Assembly: GCA_020853095.1 (NCBI GenBank)
Contig: JADYZN010000030.1
Location: 1-40,050, forward strand
Origin: Phycisphaerales bacterium
GTDB taxonomy: Bacteria > Planctomycetota > Phycisphaerae > Tepidisphaerales > Tepidisphaeraceae
Direction: 5' to 3'
DNA length: 40,050 nucleotides
The translations under genes were made by a program, and so were the position numbers. The notes beneath the pieces are model-generated. The model was not told the DNA's origin, made no database searches, and saw only the letters and a program-made list of their open reading frames with translations. Positions 1 to 8,672 of the stretch are shown piece by piece. The first letter of the stretch is position 1, and each line of letters opens with the position of its first letter.

Positions 1-2
1 AA

Positions 3-2048
3 AAAGGCAAGAGCAAGACGCCGGCGCTGGACAGTTTCGGTCGTGATCTGACCGAGCTGGCCAAGAGCGGCGAATTGGACCCGGTGATCGGGCGCAAGAA
101 TGAAATCGAGCGCGTGATCCAGATTCTTTGCCGCCGTCAGAAGAACAACCCGGTGCTGCTGGGCGAGGCCGGCGTGGGCAAAACCGCCATTGTCGAGGGT
201 CTGGCCCAGATGGTCATCTCCAGCAGCGTGCCGGAAATTCTGCACGACCGTCGGATCGTGGTGCTGGACCTGGCGATGATGGTCGCGGGGACCAAATACC
301 GCGGGCAGTTTGAAGAGCGAATCAAGGCGGTGATGAACGAGGTTCGACGGGCCAAGAACGTCATCCTGTTCATCGATGAATTGCACACGCTGGTGGGCGC
401 CGGCGGCGCCGAAGGCGCGATCGACGCCAGCAACGTGTTGAAACCCGCGTTGTCGCGCGGCGAGATTCAGTGCATCGGCGCGACGACCTTCGACGAGTAT
501 CGCAAATACATCGAAAAGGACGCGGCGTTGGCGCGTCGATTCCAGCCGATTCACGTTGATCCGCCCAGCAAGACCGACGCGGTGGAGATTCTCAAGGGCC
601 TGCGCGATCGCTACGAGGCGCATCACCGCGTGCAGATTCTCGATGCGGCGCTGGTGGCGGCGGTGGAGATGTCGGACCGGTACATCACCGGACGATGCCT
701 GCCGGACAAGGCGATTGACGTGCTGGACGAGGCGGGCGCGCGGATTCGTCTGCGCAGCATGACCAAGCCGCCAAATCTGGCGGACCTCGAAGAGCAGATC
801 GAACGGCTGAGCATTCAGAAGGATGAGGCCGTGAAAAACGCCGAATACGAAGAGGCCGCCAAATTGCGCGACCAGGCGGAGGCGCTGCGCAAGAAGAAGG
901 AGGAAATGCAGCGCCAGTGGCGTGAAAAAGCCAAGGAGGTGGACGGCGTGGTGGATGAGGAGGTCATCGCCGAGGTCGTCAGCAAGATGACCGGCGTGCC
1001 GCTCACCCGGCTGGAAAAAGAGGAAGCCCAGCGTCTGCTGGAACTGGAAAACGAGCTGCACAAGCGCGTGGTGTCGCAGGATGAGGCCATCAAGGCGATC
1101 GCCAAAACGATCCGGCGCGCCCGCAGCGGTTTGAAGGACCCGCATCGTCCGATGGGCAGCTTTTTGTTCCTTGGGCCAAGCGGCGTGGGCAAGACGCTGT
1201 TGTCCAAGGCGCTGGCCGAGTTCATGTTCGGCGATCCCGATGCGTTGATTCAGATCGACATGTCCGAGTACATGGAGAAGCACAACGTGTCGCGGTTGAT
1301 CGGCGCGCCGCCCGGATACGTCGGGTACGAGGAAGGCGGCCAGTTGACCGAGCGCATCCGCCGCAGGCCCTACAGCGTGGTGCTGTTGGACGAGGTGGAA
1401 AAGGCGCACCCGGACGTGTTCAACATGCTGCTGCAGATCATGGAGGAAGGTCGGCTGACCGATTCGTTCGGCCGGCACGTGGATTTCCGCAACGTGGTCA
1501 TGATCATGACCAGCAACATCGGCGCGGACCTGATCAAAGGCGGCGTGCAGCCGTTCGGGTTGCAAGGTCGCGGCAAGGGCACGCGCGATGAGCAGACGTA
1601 CGAGAAGATGAAAGAGACGCTGATGAAGGAGATCGAGCGGTATTTCCGCCCCGAATTCATCGGCCGACTGGATGACGTGATCGTCTTCCGGCCGCTGACC
1701 CGCCAGCATCTGGAACGCATCGTGGAGCTGGAACTGAACAAAGTCACCAAGCGGTTGACCGAACACGGCCTGAAGATCGAGATGACGGCCGAAGCCAAGG
1801 AATTCCTGATCGACAAGGGAACCAACAACGACTTCGGCGCCAGGCCGCTGCGCCGGGCGATCGAACAGCACGTGGAGGATCCAATGTCCGAGGAAATCCT
1901 CCGCGGCGGTTTCAAGGGCAAGGATTTGATCCGCATCTCGGTCAAAACCGAGGAAGGCGGCGACAAACACCTGTTCTTCGAGTCATTCAAGACCGAGGCC
2001 CCCGCCGATAGCCAGCCGCTTGCACAGGCGGCGTCCGATGCGACGTGA
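3..2048 (+). CDS. clpC: ATP-dependent Clp protease ATP-binding subunit ClpC (5' truncated by window edge)
   Basis: HSP100 unfoldase with two AAA+ modules that unfolds substrates and feeds them to the ClpP peptidase in the cytoplasm. The frame is open from base 3, where it reads a typical [15 protein letters not shown] lead-in to the first AAA+ module, so the gene begins upstream and the Clp_N repeats lie outside the window. A TTG at 75 is therefore not the real start. Visible motifs are Walker A GEAGVGKT (about base 162), Walker B ILFIDELH, a UVR-type coiled middle region ([14 protein letters not shown], about base 845), a second Walker A GPSGVGKT and second Walker [11 protein letters not shown], then the C-terminal D2 small domain. 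The UVR motif and short middle domain favour ClpC over ClpB. It ends 60 bases before the next gene, with a hairpin terminator in between. Confidence 0.95.
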   Translation, partial: KGKSKTPALDSFGRDLTELAKSGELDPVIGRKNEIERVIQILCRRQKNNPVLLGEAGVGKTAIVEGLAQMVISSSVPEILHDRRIVVLDLAMMVAGTKYRGQFEERIKAVMNEVRRAKNVILFIDELHTLVGAGGAEGAIDASNVLKPALSRGEIQCIGATTFDEYRKYIEKDAALARRFQPIHVDPPSKTDAVEILKGLRDRYEAHHRVQILDAALVAAVEMSDRYITGRCLPDKAIDVLDEAGARIRLRSMTKPPNLADLEEQIERLSIQKDEAVKNAEYEEAAKLRDQAEALRKKKEEMQRQWREKAKEVDGVVDEEVIAEVVSKMTGVPLTRLEKEEAQRLLELENELHKRVVSQDEAIKAIAKTIRRARSGLKDPHRPMGSFLFLGPSGVGKTLLSKALAEFMFGDPDALIQIDMSEYMEKHNVSRLIGAPPGYVGYEEGGQLTERIRRRPYSVVLLDEVEKAHPDVFNMLLQIMEEGRLTDSFGRHVDFRNVVMIMTSNIGADLIKGGVQPFGLQGRGKGTRDEQTYEKMKETLMKEIERYFRPEFIGRLDDVIVFRPLTRQHLERIVELELNKVTKRLTEHGLKIEMTAEAKEFLIDKGTNNDFGARPLRRAIEQHVEDPMSEEILRGGFKGKDLIRISVKTEEGGDKHLFFESFKTEAPADSQPLAQAASDAT

Positions 2049-2076
2049 GCTTGATGGCAAAGTTTTTATGCCACGA

Positions 2077-2108
2077 AGCCCGGCCGACAACGCCGGGCTT
2101 TTTTATTT
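2077..2108 (+). terminator. Rho-independent terminator after clpC
   Basis: An 8-bp perfect stem (AGCCCGGC at 2077-2084 with GCCGGGCT at 2092-2099) has a 7-base loop and is followed by a T-rich run (2099-2108). It lies between the clpC stop and the 3' end of a convergent minus-strand gene, where a terminator is expected. Confidence 0.8.
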
Positions 2109-2840
2109 TCAACGGGAAAGATTTTTGGCGACATCCGACAATTTCTGGTGCGCCAATTCACAGGCGTAATCGACCTGGATCGTCCTGCGATACAGATCCA
2201 TTTTGCGAATGGGATCGGATTGGGCATCGGCCGCGGCAAGGAAAGGCGCGTGCAGACGTTCCCAGAGCGTCATCACCTGGCCATAGGTTTGAAACGAACC
2301 CTTTTGTGCGCCGGACGGCAATTCATCCGGCCGAAGAATCAGACTGTGCGGCGGGAGAGCTTGCGCAAGTTCTTTGTCGGAACGAGGTTGCGCATCAGGC
2401 AGTGGTTGATCCAACAAAGGAATCACCGCCACCGCGTGCGAACCATCCTTCAGGGGATAGACCGCCGCGAGAAACGTATCGAGATAAAGGCTTAGTTCGA
2501 CCTGAATCACGCGGACCTGGCGGGCAGGCTCGGCCGTGGCCCAGCCGGCGACCAGGAGCTGGCCCTGGGAATAATTTTCAATCACGTGGCGGGGATCAAC
2601 GAAATCCCGCGGGTTTTCGGCCAGCAGATCGAGCCGGACGATCCCTTCGCCGCAGCGTTGACGGCGTTGGCGGCGGGCCTCCTGCAAAGGCATGTAGAGC
2701 CGGGCGAGAGTGTCAAAGTCCCGCTGGGACCAGGCCACGGATTCGGCGGCGGACAATGCCATTTCGGCTTCGAGATATCGCATGGCCATCAGGTGCTGTT
2801 GGCCCAGTTCACATTGGGATTGCAGGTCGATTGCCATCAT
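2109..2840 (-). CDS. Hypothetical protein, helical termini (243 aa)
   Basis: I do not recognise this family. The protein is 243 residues with no signal peptide or membrane segment, so it is probably cytoplasmic. Its first 65 residues (repeated Ala, Glu and Leu at helical spacing, including MRYLEAEMALSAAESVAW) and its last 60 residues look alpha-helical and TPR-like. The middle (about 70-170) looks like an alpha/beta domain with alternating hydrophobic strands (VRVIQVELSLYL, HAVAVIPLL). Two adjacent ATG codons (2840 and 2837) could start it; no clear Shine-Dalgarno site is visible. It lies 42 bases downstream of the 200-residue protein on the same strand and is probably co-transcribed with it. 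Both diverge from the Ycf46-like ATPase. That the three act together is inference from position only. Confidence 0.7.
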   Translation of the reverse strand: MMAIDLQSQCELGQQHLMAMRYLEAEMALSAAESVAWSQRDFDTLARLYMPLQEARRQRRQRCGEGIVRLDLLAENPRDFVDPRHVIENYSQGQLLVAGWATAEPARQVRVIQVELSLYLDTFLAAVYPLKDGSHAVAVIPLLDQPLPDAQPRSDKELAQALPPHSLILRPDELPSGAQKGSFQTYGQVMTLWERLHAPFLAAADAQSDPIRKMDLYRRTIQVDYACELAHQKLSDVAKNLSR

Positions 2841-2882
2841 GTCCGTATGGTACGAACCAAGGCGGCGGAGGGAAGGGGAAAT

Positions 2883-3485
2883 TTACGACTCGGCGACAAC
2901 CTGACGCAGGGCGTCGATGGCGGTGTGCCATTGGGTGGATGTTTCGGTCATTTCGTAGGTCAGGGTGTCGCACAGCAGGACGTAATCGCGGTCTTCGAGG
3001 GCGGATTTGATCTGGCGAAGTTGCCCGGTGAACGATTCGAGCAGTTGATTGAGGGATTGATCGCCCGCGTGGATGGTGGACAGGTCGATGCGGAGCAACT
3101 GGGCGATTTTCAGGACCGATTCCTGGGCGTGTTGCCAGGTGCTGAAGCAGCCGCTGAGTTTTTCCATGGCCTGTGCGCACTGGTTGGAGCGCAGGAGCTG
3201 GGTGGCTTCATCCTTGAGCTGGTCGGTCTGTTCGAGCTGTTCCTGCACGGCGTCGAGGACTTCGATCGCCATGCGGGATGGGTCGGCGGTTTCGACGAAA
3301 ATCGTGTGGCCCTGGACGGGAATCTGCCGCAACCGGCTGAGGCGGGTCAGGTCCGGCTCCTCGCCATCGACCAGGACGTGAACGACCAGCCGGTTGTCAC
3401 GCTGGAGATGGGATAAAAGCTGTCCGACGGTGCGCAGACCCATTTTTTCGGCCGCCATGGGCTGATGATCGACGGTGACGGACAT
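2883..3485 (-). CDS. Hypothetical helical protein divergent from AAA+ ATPase (200 aa)
   Basis: Unrecognised protein. The start chosen is the ATG at 3485, preceded by GGGAGCG about 6 bases upstream; the frame extends further upstream but reads low-quality sequence there. Residues 1-70 look like a small alpha/beta domain (VVHVLVDGEEPDL, GHTIFVETADP). Residues 70-200 are strongly helical, with many Gln, Leu and Glu and coiled-coil character (VQEQLEQTDQLKDEA). No membrane segment or signal peptide is seen. It precedes the 243-residue unknown in a likely two-gene operon. The helical C-terminal half loosely recalls chaperone or adaptor bundles, but I cannot name one. The coding call rests on length, ribosome-binding site and plausible composition. 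Confidence 0.7.
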   Translation of the reverse strand: MSVTVDHQPMAAEKMGLRTVGQLLSHLQRDNRLVVHVLVDGEEPDLTRLSRLRQIPVQGHTIFVETADPSRMAIEVLDAVQEQLEQTDQLKDEATQLLRSNQCAQAMEKLSGCFSTWQHAQESVLKIAQLLRIDLSTIHAGDQSLNQLLESFTGQLRQIKSALEDRDYVLLCDTLTYEMTETSTQWHTAIDALRQVVAES

Positions 3486-3642
3486 TGGACACGCTCCCTT
3501 AAAATAGACCCCTGGCCCGCAAAGACCTGTTAAGGCGTATCGGACAGAGCATATCAAAAACTTCACCAGGTCCGATAAAAATGTCGTCATCGCGGTTTTT
3601 GATTGACGATACGGGCCAGGGTGAAGGACAATCCCGCACCAT
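3486..3642. promoter_or_regulatory. Divergent intergenic region between unknown operon and Ycf46-like ATPase
   Basis: A 157-base gap between divergent starts must hold promoters for both directions. TTGACG occurs on the plus strand at 3603-3608, but the best -10 candidate overlaps the probable ribosome-binding site GAAGGA, so I do not assign an exact promoter. Confidence 0.35.
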
Positions 3643-5154
3643 ATGACCACCGAAGCATCACAGGTAAACGAAGACAGCCAGCGTCTGGCAAAACTCATCC
3701 AGGCCCAACACCACATCATCTCCATCGCCACGCTGGAAGAGGAGGAGGCGCTGCAGACAGTCCGGGATGCCGCGATTGATCGAGGGTTGGATTTGTGGCT
3801 CTGGTCGATGTCCAAGGGGATCCGGGATGGCCTGCTGGCCGATGGCCCCTGCGTCCCCGACACCGACCACCCGGCGGCGGCGCTTTTTCACTGGACGGGA
3901 CAGGAAAAGGGAAGCCTGTGCGTCATGCTGGACGTGGCGGGACATCTGAAGGATGAACGAACGCTGCGGCTGATGCGGGACTTGATCGCGAAGTTTGAAA
4001 AGGATGGCAGCTATCTCATCCTGATCGACAGCCAGGGTGAATTGCCGGCGTCGGTGCAGACCCGGAGCACGACCTTTGAATTGTCGCTGCCGAACGAGAA
4101 ACGTCTGGAAACCATCATTCGCGATGCGCTGCGGGCGCGGAATGAAATCTCGCGCGTGCAGGTGGAACTGAACCGCAAGGGATTGCAGACGATCATCCGA
4201 AACCTGCGGGGGCTGAGCGCCCGCCAGGCCCGTCAGGTGGTTCTGGACAGCGTCAGCGAGGACAACCGGTTTGACATTTCGGACATCAACAAGATTCTGG
4301 CCGGCAAGCGCAAGATGTTGCAGGGGATGGCGTTGCTGGAATACATCCAAAGCCCCGTCGATCTGACGCAGATCGGAGGGCTGGTGAATCTCAAGCAGTG
4401 GCTGACCACGCGACAGGATTCTCTAAGCGACGAGGCGGCGACATTTGGCCTTCCAGGTCCGCGGGGCGTGTTGATGCTGGGGGTTCAGGGGGCGGGCAAA
4501 TCGCTGTCGGCCAAAGCGGTGGCGACCGCGTGGCAACGTCCTTTGCTGCGGATGGATGTGGGGGCGTTGTACGACAAATACATCGGCGAATCAGAACGCC
4601 GGCTGCGCGATGCGCTGCACCAGGCCGAGGCGATGTCGCCGATCATTTTGTGGATTGACGAGATCGAAAAGGCGTTCGCGTCGGCGGCGGCGCAATCTTC
4701 GGATGGGGGGTTGTCAAAACGGATGTTCGGATCGCTGCTGACTTGGATGCAGGAGCATGATTCGGGGGTATTTCTGGTGGCGACGGCGAACGACATCGAG
4801 GCGTTGCCGCCGGAATTGTTGCGCAAAGGGCGATTTGACGAGATCTTTTTTGTGGATCTGCCGGAAGCGGACGCACGCCGTGAAATTTTCGCGATCCATC
4901 TGCGACTGCGCAAACGCGACCCCGAAAAATTCGACCTCGACGGCCTTTCGGCGGCGGCGAATGGGTTCAGCGGCGCCGAAATCGAACAGGCGATCATCAG
5001 CGCGCTGCATCAAGCGTTCGCACAAAAGACCGAGCTGAACAATGGATTGATTCTCAAGGCGATCGAACAGTCGCCTCCCTTGTCGGTGACGATGGCGGAA
5101 AAAGTGCAGGCGTTACGCCACTGGGCATCGGACCGATGCCTTGGGGCGGGGTGA
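3643..5154 (+). CDS. AAA+ ATPase, Ycf46-like
   Basis: 503-residue AAA+ protein resembling the Ycf46 family known from cyanobacteria, plastids and other bacteria. The N-terminal half (1-250) is a family-specific region. The ATPase module begins with the typical FGLPGPRGVLMLG block. Walker A GVQGAGKS lies at 280-287, Walker B IILWIDEIE at 334-342, the second region of homology with RKGRFDE at 394-400, and a FSGAEIE sensor-2 region at 442-448. These features indicate an active ATPase of the FtsH/CDC48-like clade. There is no membrane segment and no protease domain, so it is probably a cytoplasmic remodelling enzyme. In cyanobacteria Ycf46 is linked to carbon acquisition and photosynthesis, a role unlikely to carry over here. 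It is divergent from two unknown genes. Confidence 0.85.
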   Translation: MTTEASQVNEDSQRLAKLIQAQHHIISIATLEEEEALQTVRDAAIDRGLDLWLWSMSKGIRDGLLADGPCVPDTDHPAAALFHWTGQEKGSLCVMLDVAGHLKDERTLRLMRDLIAKFEKDGSYLILIDSQGELPASVQTRSTTFELSLPNEKRLETIIRDALRARNEISRVQVELNRKGLQTIIRNLRGLSARQARQVVLDSVSEDNRFDISDINKILAGKRKMLQGMALLEYIQSPVDLTQIGGLVNLKQWLTTRQDSLSDEAATFGLPGPRGVLMLGVQGAGKSLSAKAVATAWQRPLLRMDVGALYDKYIGESERRLRDALHQAEAMSPIILWIDEIEKAFASAAAQSSDGGLSKRMFGSLLTWMQEHDSGVFLVATANDIEALPPELLRKGRFDEIFFVDLPEADARREIFAIHLRLRKRDPEKFDLDGLSAAANGFSGAEIEQAIISALHQAFAQKTELNNGLILKAIEQSPPLSVTMAEKVQALRHWASDRCLGAG

Positions 5155-5357
5155 GCGCTACCGCAAGCACCTCCGATAACCCGTTTCCCGGCATGGGGTT
5201 AAGTAAAGGTTATCGGCCGTTGCACAAATCATACCAGGCGCATGACCGCCAAGGTTTGCCAAACGAGCCAATTCCCGGCGCCAAATTCGGGCCGGGTTGA
5301 TCATTTTGCATTGGTTGTGGGGGCATTTGTGGGATAGGTTTGGGGTGGACGGTGTTG
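5155..5357. other. Intergenic stretch with a long-loop inverted repeat
   Basis: About 200 bases lack a credible gene. They contain a perfect 9-bp inverted repeat, CCGATAACC at 5173-5181 and GGTTATCGG at 5208-5216, separated by 26 bases. There is no T run, so it is not an obvious intrinsic terminator; it may be an operator or RNA structure ahead of the sugar cluster. No strong sigma-70 promoter is evident. Confidence 0.4.
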
Positions 5358-6260
5358 ATGTGGGAAACGAAGGACAATCCGAGGGGAGTCAATGCGCCAC
5401 GGGTGAGCATCGGGCTGCCGGTGTACAACGGGCAGGCGTATCTTGCCAGCGCGATGGAATCGTTATTGGAGCAGACGTATCAGGATTTTGAGCTGATCGT
5501 GTGCGACAACGCCTCAACCGATGGAACCGAGGCGATCTGCCGGGCGTTCGCCAAACGGGACCGGCGGGTGCGATACGTTCGACAGATTCGCAACGTGGGC
5601 GCAGCAGGGAATTTTAATCGGACGGCCGAATTGGCGCGGGGGGAATATTTTCGATGGGCGGCACACGATGATGTGTGCGGGCCGCAATTGCTGCAACGAT
5701 GCGTCGAGGCGCTGGATGCCAATCCGCGAGCGGTGCTGGCACAGGGAACGGTCGCGATCATCGACCTCGATGGGAACGTGATCGCCACGCTCGATGGACC
5801 GGAGATGAAGCCATTGCTGGATCCGGCACGGCAGATGGACAGCGCGGACCCGGCACGGCGATTTTACGAATTGCTGCTGCGGACCAAGTGGTGTTTTGAA
5901 ATTTTCGGCCTGATCAGACGCTCGTCGTTGATGCGAACCCATCTGCACGAGCCGTATTATGGCAGCGACAAGGTGATCCTGGCGTCGTTGTGTTTGTCAG
6001 GCGGGTTTGTGACCGTGCCGGGGGCGATATTTTATCGACGGTACCATCCGGCCAGTTCAACAAGCCTGAAGGATCCATCACAACGCCAGAAATGGATCGG
6101 CGGCAACAGCCGCAAGTCGGCCAGATTGCAATGTTTTGGTGGATACGCGCGGGCGATCCGGGAGGCGGATTTGCCCCCGTGGACAAGGGTGCGTTGCCTG
6201 GGCGTGATGGGAAAATACGTTGGCCAGTTCCAGAAATGGCCGTGGCTGCGCGCATCCTGA
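5358..6260 (+). CDS. Glycosyltransferase family 2
   Basis: A 300-residue GT-A fold glycosyltransferase that probably adds a sugar from a nucleotide donor to a growing surface glycan on the cytoplasmic side. The N-terminus reads VSIGLPVYNGQAYL (15-28), followed by DNASTDGT (50-57), the nucleotide-binding aspartate region, and HDD (103-105) in the usual DXD position. The ATG at 5358 is chosen; an in-frame TTG at 5340 would add six residues with no family support. No C-terminal membrane segments are seen, so the protein is probably soluble or peripheral. It is the first gene of the sugar cluster, 19 bases before the C-methyltransferase gene. Donor and acceptor cannot be read from sequence. Confidence 0.9.
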   Translation: MWETKDNPRGVNAPRVSIGLPVYNGQAYLASAMESLLEQTYQDFELIVCDNASTDGTEAICRAFAKRDRRVRYVRQIRNVGAAGNFNRTAELARGEYFRWAAHDDVCGPQLLQRCVEALDANPRAVLAQGTVAIIDLDGNVIATLDGPEMKPLLDPARQMDSADPARRFYELLLRTKWCFEIFGLIRRSSLMRTHLHEPYYGSDKVILASLCLSGGFVTVPGAIFYRRYHPASSTSLKDPSQRQKWIGGNSRKSARLQCFGGYARAIREADLPPWTRVRCLGVMGKYVGQFQKWPWLRAS

Positions 6261-6266
6261 TTTTGC

Positions 6267-6274
6267 GGAGGAAA
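6267..6274 (+). promoter_or_regulatory. Ribosome-binding site that decides a GTG start
   Basis: GGAGGAAA at 6267-6274 sits 8 bases (from the end of GGAGG) before a GTG at 6280. The alternative ATG at 6289 is about 17 bases away, so GTG is preferred. Confidence 0.6.
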
Positions 6275-6279
6275 CGATC

Positions 6280-7554
6280 GTGACTGTGATGAGTGAACCC
6301 AAACCACAGATCGGCGGGCCGACCGGGCGGTATCATTGCCGGTTTTGCGCCGCCGCGCTGGAGAAGACGTTTGTGGACCTGGGAACCTCGCCGTTGTGCC
6401 AGAGACACGTGACGCCGCAGCGGTTTGACGAGGCGGAGGCGTTTTATCCGCTGCACGTTTACGTCTGCGAGCGGTGTTACCTGGTGCAGTTGCCCGAATA
6501 CGTCAGCCCCAAGGATATTTTCAGCGACTATGCCTATTTTTCGAGCTACTCGCAGACCTGGTTGAACCACGTCAGGGATTATGCCGCTCAAATGGTGCAA
6601 CGGCTGGAGTTGGATGGATCGTCGCAGGTGATCGAGATCGCCAGCAACGATGGATACCTGTTGCAGTATTTCAAGCAACTGGGCGTGTCGGTGCTTGGGG
6701 TGGAACCGGCCGCCAACGTGGCGGAGGTGGCACAGGGGAAGGGAATCCCGACCGTGGTGCGGTTTTTTGGGCGTTCAACGGCCCGTCACATCCTGGGAGA
6801 ACAGGGTCGGGCGGACCTGCTGCTGGGCAACAACGTGCTGGCGCATGTGCCGGACATCAATGATTTTGTGGGTGGGATGAAAATTCTATTGGCCGAACAC
6901 GGTGTGATCACGATGGAATTTCCGCACCTGATGCAACTGGTGGCCCAGAACCAGTTTGACACGATTTATCACGAGCATTTTTCGTATCTGTCGTTGACGA
7001 CCGTGGAGCAGATTTTCGCAGCGCACGGATTGACGCTGTTCGACGTGGAGGAATTGCCGACGCACGGGGGTTCATTGCGGATTTACGCCCGGCACACCGC
7101 CGACCAGAGCAAGGCCATCACCCCCCGGCTGGTGGAACTGCGACAACGCGAACAGGAAGCGGGAATGCGGTCCGCGGGTTATTACCAGACGTTCGGACGG
7201 AAGGTAATGGAGACCAAGCGAAAACTGCTGTCGTTTTTAATCGAGGCCAGATCGGAAGGTAAAACCATCGCCGGATATGGCGCGCCGGGCAAAGGGAACA
7301 CGCTGCTCAACTACTGCGGGATTCGGACCGATTTTATTGATTACACGGTGGATCGCAGCCCGCACAAACAGGGGAACTTTCTGCCCGGGACGCGGATTCC
7401 GATCTGCCACCCGGATCGAATCCGGCAGACCCGGCCGGATTACGTGCTGATTTTGCCGTGGAATTTGAAGGATGAGATCATGGAACAGATGGCGGACATC
7501 CGCCAATGGGGCGGAAAGTTCATCGTGCCGATTCCGCAGGTGCAGGTTTTGTGA
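6280..7554 (+). CDS. Sugar C-methyltransferase, NovU/TylC3-type
   Basis: A 424-residue SAM-dependent methyltransferase with the three-part layout of sugar C-methyltransferases acting on nucleotide-linked deoxysugars. An N-terminal zinc-binding region has cysteine pairs CRFC (20-23) and CERC (63-66). The Rossmann SAM domain carries VIEIASNDGYLL (117-128). The C-terminal domain contains the conserved YGAPGKGNTLLNY block and an ILPWNLKDEI segment. The family methylates C3 of 4-keto-deoxyhexoses in antibiotic and O-antigen pathways. The start is GTG 6280 because of its ribosome-binding site. The stop overlaps the next ATG (TGATG), which shows translational coupling. The exact sugar is unknown, and no obvious 3-dehydratase is present in the window. 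Confidence 0.88.
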   Translation: MTVMSEPKPQIGGPTGRYHCRFCAAALEKTFVDLGTSPLCQRHVTPQRFDEAEAFYPLHVYVCERCYLVQLPEYVSPKDIFSDYAYFSSYSQTWLNHVRDYAAQMVQRLELDGSSQVIEIASNDGYLLQYFKQLGVSVLGVEPAANVAEVAQGKGIPTVVRFFGRSTARHILGEQGRADLLLGNNVLAHVPDINDFVGGMKILLAEHGVITMEFPHLMQLVAQNQFDTIYHEHFSYLSLTTVEQIFAAHGLTLFDVEELPTHGGSLRIYARHTADQSKAITPRLVELRQREQEAGMRSAGYYQTFGRKVMETKRKLLSFLIEARSEGKTIAGYGAPGKGNTLLNYCGIRTDFIDYTVDRSPHKQGNFLPGTRIPICHPDRIRQTRPDYVLILPWNLKDEIMEQMADIRQWGGKFIVPIPQVQVL

Positions 7555-8672
7555 TGAATATGAAATCAAACGACACCGCCGCGGACATCGTTCAACAGGA
7601 CCTGGAGCATATCCGCGCTTCGGCGGCCGAGGAATTGGCGCAACTGGCCGGCCGGCGATTGCTGATCACCGGCGGCGCGGGGTTTCTGGGGTATTACCTG
7701 GTTCAGACGATCACCCATTTCAACGCCACGCGCAGCGCGGGCCGGCCGGTCGATTTGACCGTCTTCGACAATTTCAGCCGGGGCATTCCATCGTGGCTGC
7801 GGGGGCTGGGGTCAAAGCTGAACCTGGTTCGACACGATGTGCGGCACCCCTTGCCGGCGGACATGGGACATTTTGATTTTATCATCCATGCCGCATCCAT
7901 CGCATCGCCGACGATCTATCGACTAGACCCGATCGGGACGATGGATGCGAACGTGAACGGCCTTCGGGCACTGCTGGAGTATTTCAAGGGCCAGAAGGAA
8001 GCCGGCCGGCCGGTGGGCGGGTTTCTGTTTTATTCATCCAGCGAGATCTACGGCGATCCGGATGCGGCGAACATCCCCACGCCCGAGAGCTATCGCGGCT
8101 GCGTGTCGTGTACCGGGCCGCGGGCGTGTTATGATGAGGCCAAACGTTACGGGGAGACGTTGTGCGTGAATTTCGCACGCCAGCACGGGTTGCCGGTCAA
8201 GTCAGCGCGGCCGTTCAACAATTACGGGCCGGGCTTGAGGATCACCGATGGGCGGGTGATTCCCGATTTTGCGCGCGATGTCCTGGCCGGTCGCGACATC
8301 GTGATGCTGTCGGATGGACGGGCAACGCGGACGTTTTGCTATTCGGCCGATGCGGTGGCCGGATATTACAAGGTCCTGGTGCGCGGGCGGGCCGGCGAGG
8401 CATACAACATCGGCGTGGAAAAACCGGAAATTTCGATGGCCCAACTGGGAGAAAAAATCACGGCCCTGGGCGCGGATTTGTACGGATATCGCGGCAAGGT
8501 GGTCCGCAAGTCGAGCGGCGATGCGGATTACCTGGTGGACAACCCGAATCGACGCTGCCCGATCATCGACAAGGCTCGGCGGGAACTGGGGTATGAGCCG
8601 AAAATCGACCTCGATGAGGGATTGCGGCGGTCGATGGTCTGGTATGGGGACAATCGCGAGGGGATGGCATGA
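7554..8672 (+). CDS. NAD-dependent epimerase/dehydratase, UDP-glucuronate decarboxylase-like
   Basis: A 372-residue extended short-chain dehydrogenase. The NAD-binding glycine motif GGAGFLG is at 40-46, the catalytic serine region SSSEIYG at 161-167, and the YXXXK pair at Tyr193 and Lys197 within GPRACYDEAKR. That last block closely resembles UDP-glucuronic acid decarboxylases (UXS), which turn UDP-glucuronate into UDP-xylose. The adjacent downstream gene encodes a UDP-glucose 6-dehydrogenase, which would supply UDP-glucuronate and supports this role. The first 33 residues are a helical extension before the Rossmann fold. The gene overlaps its neighbours at both ends. A 4,6-dehydratase or a branched-sugar (apiose-type) synthase is a possible alternative. 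Confidence 0.85.
   Translation: MNMKSNDTAADIVQQDLEHIRASAAEELAQLAGRRLLITGGAGFLGYYLVQTITHFNATRSAGRPVDLTVFDNFSRGIPSWLRGLGSKLNLVRHDVRHPLPADMGHFDFIIHAASIASPTIYRLDPIGTMDANVNGLRALLEYFKGQKEAGRPVGGFLFYSSSEIYGDPDAANIPTPESYRGCVSCTGPRACYDEAKRYGETLCVNFARQHGLPVKSARPFNNYGPGLRITDGRVIPDFARDVLAGRDIVMLSDGRATRTFCYSADAVAGYYKVLVRGRAGEAYNIGVEKPEISMAQLGEKITALGADLYGYRGKVVRKSSGDADYLVDNPNRRCPIIDKARRELGYEPKIDLDEGLRRSMVWYGDNREGMA

Noticed and set aside
75-77. TTG as the start of clpC
   Set aside because: The frame continues upstream to base 3 with ClpC-like sequence, so the gene is simply truncated by the window edge.
2586-3416. Plus-strand open frame of 276 codons across the two minus-strand unknown genes
   Set aside because: It spans the gap between two minus-strand genes and has a Gly/Val/Phe-rich antisense look; the minus-strand start with a ribosome-binding site is better supported, though this is the least secure choice in the window.
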